From positions 1-12,141 of the forward strand of contig CAINTU010000041.1 in the NCBI GenBank assembly GCA_903853515.1: 12,141 nucleotides of DNA, read 5' to 3'. Positions 7,798 through 12,141 of the stretch are shown piece by piece. Source of the DNA: an uncultured Micrococcales bacterium. GTDB lineage: Bacteria > Actinomycetota > Actinomycetes > Actinomycetales > Microbacteriaceae. Numbering within the stretch: the first letter of the stretch is position 1; every line of letters starts with the position of its first letter. Made by a program: the position numbers and the translations under genes. The notes under the pieces were generated by a model that searched no databases, was not told the origin of the DNA, and saw only the letters and a list, made by a program, of their open reading frames with translations.

Positions 7798-8697
7798 ATG
7801 GCGATGGGATTCACTGTGTCTGAGCAAATGCCAATTGCGGCTGATCCGCTTCAAGAGCTTCTCGAAACACTCGCTCTCGAACAAGCTGCCCGCACTAAAG
7901 AAGACATTTTTATTGGCAAAAGCAACTTCATGCCAACTGGTCGGGTATTCGGCGGGCAACAACTTGGCCAAGCGCTTGTGGCAGCTAGTCAAACTGTCGA
8001 ACCAGAGCGTTTGATTCATTCAATGCACGGATACTTTTTGCGAAGTGGCAACTTCGACCTGCCGATAACCTATGCCGTTGACCGGATTCGCGACGGCAAA
8101 TCTTTTAGCACCAGGCGTGTTCAGGCTTACCAGAATGGCGAACCGCTTTTCTCTTCGATTTATTCGTTTCAGGTTGAAGAGCGGGGCCTCGAACACCAAG
8201 ATTCGTTGCCTGATGACATTGCCGACCCAGAGTCGCTGCCAAGCCTGATTGATTTGATGGCAGATATCGATGACCCGGCAGCTCAGTATTGGGCAAAGGC
8301 TCGACCTTTCGACATGCGTCATATCGAAAAGTCGATTTATTTTTATGTAGAAGGTGAAAAAGTTGCGCATCAGGCGATTTGGTTCAAAACCACTGGTCCG
8401 TTGCCAGACGACCAGATTTTGCACAACGCAGCACTCGCCTATGCCAGCGACTATTCATTGCTTGAGCCAATTTATAGACGCCACGGATTAGTTTGGTCGC
8501 ACCCTGGTCTGATGGCAGCCAGCCTCGATCACGCAATGTGGTTTCACCGTGCTGCTCGCGTCGACGAATGGTTGCTCTATGTGCAAGATTCGCCTAATGC
8601 TCGCGGCGGTCGGGGCCTTAGCCTCGGCAAAATCTTCAACCGCTTTGGCGAGCTAATTGCCACAGTTGCGCAAGAGGGGCTTGTTCGAGTGAGATAG
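7798..8697 (+). CDS. tesB: Acyl-CoA thioesterase II (TesB family, double hotdog)
   Basis: Hydrolyses acyl-CoA to free fatty acid and CoA in the cytosol. The order of conserved blocks follows E. coli TesB closely: GRVFGGQQLGQALVAA (about 48-63), LIHSMHGYFLRSG, RDGKSFSTRRVQAYQNGEPLF, then the second hotdog with YASDYSLL, ASLDHAMWFHR, DEWLLY and VAQEGLVR. The residues matching the E. coli D204/T228/Q278 triad are D218, S242 and Q292, with identical spacing (24 and 50); Thr is replaced by Ser, which keeps the hydroxyl. From ATG 7798 the protein has 299 residues, some 15 longer at the N-terminus than usual; ATG 7804, GTG 7816 or ATG 7828 are also possible, and none has a strong SD. The end is convergent with the aminotransferase, 9 nt away. 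Confidence 0.93.
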   Translation: MAMGFTVSEQMPIAADPLQELLETLALEQAARTKEDIFIGKSNFMPTGRVFGGQQLGQALVAASQTVEPERLIHSMHGYFLRSGNFDLPITYAVDRIRDGKSFSTRRVQAYQNGEPLFSSIYSFQVEERGLEHQDSLPDDIADPESLPSLIDLMADIDDPAAQYWAKARPFDMRHIEKSIYFYVEGEKVAHQAIWFKTTGPLPDDQILHNAALAYASDYSLLEPIYRRHGLVWSHPGLMAASLDHAMWFHRAARVDEWLLYVQDSPNARGGRGLSLGKIFNRFGELIATVAQEGLVRVR

Positions 8698-8709
8698 CCG
8701 AATCGGCTA
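8695..8709. terminator. Perfect palindrome containing both convergent stop codons
   Basis: TAGCCG (8695-8700), a 3-nt AAT loop and CGGCTA (8704-8709) form a perfect 6-bp hairpin. Its outer bases are the two stop codons: TAG of the thioesterase at 8695-8697 and, on the other strand, TAG of the aminotransferase (CTA at 8707-8709). The hairpin reads the same in both transcripts. There is no clear T-run, so it would be a minimal bidirectional terminator at best. Confidence 0.4.
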
Positions 8710-10059
8710 GCTAATTAGTTCTTTGATTGCCTCTTCGAATACTTGGTTGTGCAAATCGACTTCAGCTGCCGTTGTAGTTGGGCACATCAGCGCCATGTTG
8801 TGAAATGGCGTCAACATGATTCCGCGGTTAATTAGGTAGAGGTGCAAGAAATCTTCGAGCTCGCCATCGGCAGATTCAAAAGCAGCTGTGCCGGTTTTTG
8901 GGTAAGGCTTGGCAAATCTGTATTCGGCACGTGCACCCAGTTGGTTGATTGACCAAGGCAGGTCATAGCGATCGAATATCGTCTGAACGCCGGCTGTGAA
9001 GTAGGTGGCTAAGTCAATCATTTGCGCAAAAGCTTGCCTGGTTAGAACATGCTCAAGGGTCGCTCGCATCGCCGCGACCGATAGCGGATTGCCTGCGAGC
9101 GTGCCACCGACACCGCCCATATCGACCAAGTCGAGATTGGTGCGCGCCAGCACCCGCTCGGCTAGTTCGGCGCTAAGGCCATAGGTGCCGGTCGGAATAC
9201 CACCGGCAATGGCCTTGCCGATCACAAAGACATCTGGGTCTAAATTGTCTCGCTCTGTCATGCCACCATACCCAGCCGAGAACGTATGGGTTTCGTCGAT
9301 GATCAAAAGAGTGCCGTATTTGCGCGTCAACTCGCGCACCCCAGCCAGATAGCCAGGTTCTGGCAGCACGATGCCGATATTGGTCATCGCCGGCTCAATC
9401 AAAACGGCGGCGACATCCATGTGTTGCAACTGACGCTCGAGGCCAACCAAATCGTTGAACTCAGCCACCCGTGATGTTTCTGTCACAGCAACTGGCGAGC
9501 CAACGTTGCCTGGCCGCGACATTCCTTCGCCATCTGGGCCTACAACAATTAGCGCCTCATCAACCGAACCGTGATAGCAATACGCATTGAACAGAATCTT
9601 TGGGCGCCCAGTGACGGCGCGAACGAGGCGAATCGCCCAGCGGTTGGCGTCGGTGGCCGTCAGCGAAAAGCTCCACTTGGCCATGCCAAATCGCTCGGTC
9701 AAATTTTTGGCTGCCCACTGGGCATCTTCGGTTGGCAGCATTGTGGTAATGCCACCCAAGCTCTGCACTCGATTCACAATCGCCTCGACCACAACTGGGT
9801 TCGAGTGCCCGGCCATTGCGCCGGTGTCGCCAAGGGCAAAGTCGATATATTCGTGACCATCGATATCCCAAATGCGGTTGCCTTGGGCCCTGTCGAAATA
9901 AAGTGGAAACCCGCCAGCCTTCTTGTTCATCCAAGTCATTGGCACACGACCAAATAAGTTATCGGCCGCTTCGTATGCCGCACGCGATTTTGGATTATTT
10001 GAAGCAAAGCTAGCTTGCTCACGCCCATAGAGTTCGGCTAGTCGGCTGCGATCAATCAT
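8707..10059 (-). CDS. Class III PLP-dependent aminotransferase, GSA-aminotransferase-like, substrate unknown
   Basis: A 450-residue fold-type I aminotransferase. The Schiff-base lysine is K282 (FVIGKAIAGGIP), the ring-nitrogen Asp is D255 (LLIIDETHTF), and E222 (LIEPAMTNIG) and T320 (GGTLAGNPLS) are in place. WDIDGHEYIDFALGD (64-78) and YCYHGSVDE (160-168) are also conserved. It is unlikely to be HemL: the HemL phosphate-site 'NSGTEA' is here SLTATDAN (132-139), and 'DEVMTGFR' is DETHTFSAGYGG. It belongs to the broad group often labelled aspartate aminotransferase family or transaminase. I start at ATG 10059 because AGAAGAGGT lies about 5 nt upstream as a strong SD; an in-frame ATG at 10089 would put that SD inside the gene. 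It is transcribed away from the exported-protein operon. Confidence 0.86.
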   Translation of the reverse strand: MIDRSRLAELYGREQASFASNNPKSRAAYEAADNLFGRVPMTWMNKKAGGFPLYFDRAQGNRIWDIDGHEYIDFALGDTGAMAGHSNPVVVEAIVNRVQSLGGITTMLPTEDAQWAAKNLTERFGMAKWSFSLTATDANRWAIRLVRAVTGRPKILFNAYCYHGSVDEALIVVGPDGEGMSRPGNVGSPVAVTETSRVAEFNDLVGLERQLQHMDVAAVLIEPAMTNIGIVLPEPGYLAGVRELTRKYGTLLIIDETHTFSAGYGGMTERDNLDPDVFVIGKAIAGGIPTGTYGLSAELAERVLARTNLDLVDMGGVGGTLAGNPLSVAAMRATLEHVLTRQAFAQMIDLATYFTAGVQTIFDRYDLPWSINQLGARAEYRFAKPYPKTGTAAFESADGELEDFLHLYLINRGIMLTPFHNMALMCPTTTAAEVDLHNQVFEEAIKELIS

Positions 10060-10061
10060 CG

Positions 10062-10073
10062 GTGACCTCTTCT
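10062..10073 (-). promoter_or_regulatory. Strong ribosome binding site that fixes the aminotransferase start
   Basis: On the minus strand AGAAGAGGT precedes the ATG at 10057-10059 by about 5 nt. It is one of the best SD matches in the window and argues against the longer form starting at 10089. Confidence 0.7.
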
Positions 10074-10082
10074 GGGTCCCCC

Positions 10083-10103
10083 GCCGCAAAAGCTGATTGC
10101 GGC
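10083..10103. promoter_or_regulatory. 21-bp interrupted palindrome in the aminotransferase leader (operator or hairpin)
   Basis: GCCGCAA (10083-10089) and TTGCGGC (10097-10103) are perfect inverted 7-bp arms around a 7-nt spacer, 24 nt upstream of the aminotransferase ATG. Arm-to-arm geometry (14-nt centre spacing) is not far from one helical turn plus, as in many dimeric repressor sites. As RNA it would be a GC-rich stem in the 5' leader. Which of the two it is cannot be told from sequence alone. Confidence 0.45.
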
Positions 10104-10361
10104 TACTGCCCGAATCAAGAGGATATTCGATTTCAGTTTAGCCATTGCCTTCAGATGCAAATAACAAACCCAGACTTGTGATTATCGGTGATGCCAAAAT
10201 GCTTGTTTTCTTGCCTCTACTAAACCCGACCTGAGCAGAAAAAGTGATCTATAGATAGAAAGCAGTTCATAAATAGTTTTTCGTCCCTACAGTTCATTTG
10301 AGATATTCGACTCACTGAGCCAATAAAGAAGTTCTTAGATAATTGCCAATTGTTGCTTTTC

Positions 10362-10391
10362 GGGAACATTTGACCGCTAGTCTTAGTCAAT
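10362..10391 (+). promoter_or_regulatory. Candidate ECF-type promoter for the exported-protein operon
   Basis: GGGAAC (10362-10367) resembles the -35 of extracytoplasmic-function or SigH/SigE-like sigma factors of Actinobacteria. GTCAAT (10386-10391), 18 nt further on, resembles the matching -10. Transcription would begin near 10397, leaving a leader of about 18 nt with the GGAG SD. An alternative is a sigma-70 reading with TTGACC (10370-10375), but no good -10 box is at the right distance. Confidence 0.3.
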
Positions 10392-10402
10392 GACCCAAAT
10401 GA

Positions 10403-10414
10403 TTGGAGCTCCAA
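10403..10414 (+). promoter_or_regulatory. 12-bp perfect palindrome overlapping the SD of the exported-protein operon
   Basis: TTGGAGCTCCAA is its own reverse complement and abuts the ATG at 10415. It includes the SD GGAG (10405-10408), spaced 6 nt from the ATG. A DNA-binding dimer here, or pairing of TTGG with CCAA in the RNA, would mask the ribosome site. The sequence shows the symmetry; the regulatory role is inference. Confidence 0.45.
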
Positions 10415-10885
10415 ATGAACCGCAGAATTCTAGTAATAATCGGAGCAGTCGCAGTAGTTTTTGTGATTGCAGTTGTAGGAGCTTCGACGATCAACCTTGC
10501 AGGTTCTGATTCTGCACCAGGTGAAGGTAAAACTGTTGCTAACTGTGTCACTGCACTAACTATCAAAACTCCGGTTGACACAAGCGTTCAAGATCAAAAC
10601 CAAATAAAGGTAATGAACATCAGTGGCGCTATGGCTCCGTGTGTTGGTCAAACTCTTCGAGCAGACGTTGCTCTAACCAACGGGTCACACGTTTGGGCGA
10701 TCTTCAAAATCACCACTGCTATCACAACACTTGCGTTGCCTTTTGATGCAACAACTGGCCTCTTCTATAACGCCAAGCCAACCGTAACCGGTGGCGAACT
10801 TGTAGTCGCGGGAACCAGAGTTGGCCCAGTTTTGGTAACTGACTTTGGTCAGACAACTATCACCATCGCTAACACCTGGCAGTAG
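10415..10885 (+). CDS. Small exported protein A, likely substrate of the adjacent SipW-type peptidase
   Basis: A 156-residue protein of no family I recognise. Residues 1-4 are basic (MNRR), 5-23 form a hydrophobic helix, and VGA (21-23) before S24 is a plausible cleavage site, giving a mature chain beginning STINLAGSD. The mature part is Thr/Val-rich with alternating hydrophobics, as in an all-beta, Ig-like sandwich, and has exactly two Cys (C44, C76) that could form a disulfide. SGAMAPCVGQTLRADVALTNG (72-92) resembles the 'G..xxCxGxxLxVxL' strand pattern of actinobacterial surface proteins. Start: ATG 10415 has GGAG 6 nt upstream; the TTG at 10403 lies inside the palindrome and is less likely. 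It is related to the partial protein at 11907 (C44 and ASxINL at identical positions). The peptidase gene follows after 5 nt, so an operon is very likely. Confidence 0.75.
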   Translation: MNRRILVIIGAVAVVFVIAVVGASTINLAGSDSAPGEGKTVANCVTALTIKTPVDTSVQDQNQIKVMNISGAMAPCVGQTLRADVALTNGSHVWAIFKITTAITTLALPFDATTGLFYNAKPTVTGGELVVAGTRVGPVLVTDFGQTTITIANTWQ

Positions 10886-10890
10886 GTCTT

Positions 10891-11910
10891 GTGGCCAACT
10901 ATGAGCTGGCCAGTCGCAGACTGTTACACGATAGGGCTAGAGCTCGCGCCAGAAGGCACTGGTTTCAGTTTCTAGCCCTCATCGTGTTAATGCTCACTTG
11001 GTATTTAACGCTGGCACCATCGTCACTTAGCGGACCAGTTACCTATGCTGTAGTCTCTGGCCACTCGATGGAGCCGAGCCTGTATACAGGCGATTTGGTA
11101 ATGGTTCGAAAGCAAGATGCCTATCAAGTCGGTGACACTGTGCTCACTCAGGTTATGGGTGGGCTTGTGATTCACAAAATAGTTTGGCTTTCAAAAACAA
11201 GTGTTCAAACGCAGGGTATCAACAACGACTTTGTTGATACTTGGACTTTGCCGAAGAGCGCAATCATGGGTAAGCAAGTTTTCGTATTCAAACAGCTCGG
11301 AACTTATCTCTTAACGCTTAGAACCAATCCGCTAGCTTTTGGATCATTTGCGGCTGTGCTTGGGGGGCTTCTTTTAATTAACCCGCGTCGAAAAAAGCCC
11401 AATAAACGGCTTCAAGAAATACTTGCTTCTGCCCAACAGGAATTACCGCAAGTAAGAAAGAGTTATCTCAACAAGATGCTCGTGGGGTTGTATGTTCTAG
11501 CTGGCGGTTCTTTGATAGCAACCGGAATCCTGCTAACTAATCACACTAGGTTTTATCCAAGGGTTTTACTGAGCCTTTCAGGCGTAGTGATATCAATAAT
11601 TGCTTTCGAAATAGTGGGTAGTTGGTTAGCCTCTGCAAAAGACCTTCATGAACCTGACCAATCCATTGCTATTTTTGGTAAACGACTTTACCGAATTGAT
11701 CCAACTGTTCACATTGATGGTCAAACTCAACCAGTTTCTAGTGCTGCAGAATTAATGACTCTGGCTGATCTCGCTCACTCCCCTGTTCTGCATTTGGTGC
11801 TTCATGATGCAAAGATTCACAAGTTCATTGTTGTGAACGAACACTTGAATTATGTTTTCACGCTTGATCTTGAAGCAGTAATTCGCAAGTCAGGTCGTCA
11901 CAAAAAATGA
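10891..11910 (+). CDS. SipW/ER-type (Ser-His) signal peptidase I with extra membrane helices and a C-terminal domain
   Basis: A 339-residue membrane peptidase expected to cleave signal peptides of exported proteins outside the membrane. After a basic N-terminus (RARARARR) comes helix 1 (about 24-43). The nucleophile is S59 in SGHSMEPSL and the general base is H95 in VIHKIV. His instead of Lys marks the ER/archaeal/SipW type (family S26B). TQGINNDFVD (107-116) matches the 'TKGDNNxxxD' box, but with Ile for the Asp after Gly; D113 or D116 could supply the acid. Three more helices follow (about 147-163, 196-216, 224-247), then a soluble domain (about 255-335) whose pattern VSSAAELMTLADLAHSPVLH...YVFTL recalls the C-terminus of DUF5305-type proteins (tentative). 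It is much longer than minimal SipW (about 190). GTG start, with AGGT close upstream. It lies between two small exported-protein genes. Confidence 0.87.
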   Translation: MANYELASRRLLHDRARARARRHWFQFLALIVLMLTWYLTLAPSSLSGPVTYAVVSGHSMEPSLYTGDLVMVRKQDAYQVGDTVLTQVMGGLVIHKIVWLSKTSVQTQGINNDFVDTWTLPKSAIMGKQVFVFKQLGTYLLTLRTNPLAFGSFAAVLGGLLLINPRRKKPNKRLQEILASAQQELPQVRKSYLNKMLVGLYVLAGGSLIATGILLTNHTRFYPRVLLSLSGVVISIIAFEIVGSWLASAKDLHEPDQSIAIFGKRLYRIDPTVHIDGQTQPVSSAAELMTLADLAHSPVLHLVLHDAKIHKFIVVNEHLNYVFTLDLEAVIRKSGRHKK

Positions 11911-12141
11911 AGAAGTATCGCATTTTTATTTATGTCGCGTTGGTTTCAATTTTGATAATTGACATAGTGGCGGCTTCGCTAATAAACCTAAGCACTTCAG
12001 ATCACGGGCCTTTCGAGCAGGTATTCCCAGGCGAATGTGCTCATCCGGTTGTCAGCGTGCTCTATGAAGACCCAACTAAACCGAACCCCAAAGTTATTGA
12101 AGTTGACCTAACTGGCGACTTTTCAAATTGTGTCGGCAGCC
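11907..12141 (+). CDS. Small exported protein B, paralogue of protein A (partial, runs off the right edge)
   Basis: The ATG at 11907 overlaps the peptidase TGA (ATGA), so translation is probably coupled. 78 residues are visible. MKKYR is followed by a hydrophobic helix (about 6-23) and VAA-S (21-24) as a possible cleavage site. It then reads ASLINLSTSD, with C44 and C75 (TGDFSNCVGS). Protein A has ASTINLAGSD at the same residue numbers, C44 at the same position and C76 with one extra residue between, followed by CVGQ. A shared origin is therefore clear despite low overall identity. It is not in the range where I can name a family. Low GC in this stretch matches the end of the peptidase gene. 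Confidence 0.8.
   Translation, partial: MKKYRIFIYVALVSILIIDIVAASLINLSTSDHGPFEQVFPGECAHPVVSVLYEDPTKPNPKVIEVDLTGDFSNCVGS

Larger units (their letters stand above)
10060..10414. other. 355-nt divergent intergenic region, AT-rich in its middle
   Basis: By far the longest gap in the window; other spacings are below 80 nt. It separates the minus-strand aminotransferase from the plus-strand exported-protein operon and should hold both promoters. It contains the interrupted palindrome at 10083-10103 and the shorter dyads ATCTATAGAT (10247-10256), AAGAA-G-TTCTT (10326-10336), AATTG-C-CAATT (10341-10351) and TTGGAGCTCCAA (10403-10414). Short open frames beginning around 10155-10200 encode at most 11 residues and look accidental. 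No tRNA, structured RNA or protein-coding gene is convincing. Confidence 0.6.

Noticed and set aside
8020..8424. 134-residue antisense frame within the thioesterase gene
   Set aside because: The thioesterase is strongly conserved across this stretch; the antisense product has no recognisable motifs.
9571..9957. 128-residue frame antisense to the aminotransferase
   Set aside because: Covers the conserved N-terminal half of the aminotransferase; no start signal or domain.
10060..10089. Longer aminotransferase starting at 10089
   Set aside because: The strong SD for the ATG at 10059 would lie inside the coding region, and the extra ten residues are not family-like.
10220..10414. 64-residue open frame on the minus strand in the long intergenic region
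   Set aside because: It starts on the TTG/CAA end of the palindrome, shows no recognisable domain and lies in low-complexity AT-rich DNA; likely chance.
1..12141. CRISPR arrays, tRNAs, insertion sequences, toxin-antitoxin pairs or phage genes
   Set aside because: No regularly spaced repeats, cloverleaf arms, transposase motifs or terminal inverted repeats were seen on either strand.

Overview
The window looks like chromosomal DNA from a small, gene-dense Actinomycetota-type bacterium. My best guess, from family resemblance and composition only, is a Microbacteriaceae relative such as the freshwater Luna/Rhodoluna group. Clues are mid-range GC, GTG starts, weak or absent Shine-Dalgarno (SD) sequences on several genes, gaps of mostly 5-80 nt, and convergent genes that end in the same few bases. 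No rRNA, tRNA, CRISPR array, insertion sequence or phage gene is visible.

Region 1 (1-4565): the C-terminal tail of a DMT/EamA-type transporter, then a tight gcvT-gcvH-gcvP operon encoding the T, H and P proteins of the glycine cleavage system. The fourth component, the L protein (dihydrolipoyl dehydrogenase), is not in the window. No glycine riboswitch can fit, because gcvT starts 15 nt after the previous stop.

Region 2 (4566-8697): housekeeping and stress-type genes. These are an aldo/keto reductase, a membrane-anchored protein with a PH-like domain, a Cys-type glutathione peroxidase on the minus strand, a second aldo/keto reductase divergent from it, and a TesB-family acyl-CoA thioesterase. 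Region 3 (8707-10059, minus) is a class III PLP aminotransferase of the glutamate-1-semialdehyde-aminotransferase-like group, with a 21-bp interrupted palindrome in its leader.

Region 4 (10060-12141): a conspicuous 355-nt gap, AT-rich in its middle and holding several dyad symmetries and a possible ECF-type promoter. It is followed by a compact operon that runs off the right edge: a small exported protein, a SipW/ER-type (Ser-His) signal peptidase with extra membrane helices, and a second small exported protein that starts on an ATGA overlap. The two small proteins are clearly related: the signal-peptide region, an ASxINL motif, an SD dipeptide and the first Cys fall at identical residue numbers. 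The layout substrate-peptidase-substrate matches that of Bacillus tapA-sipW-tasA, though I see no sequence homology to TapA or TasA. I infer a dedicated secretion module, perhaps for surface fibres or coat proteins. This is the most interesting part of the window.
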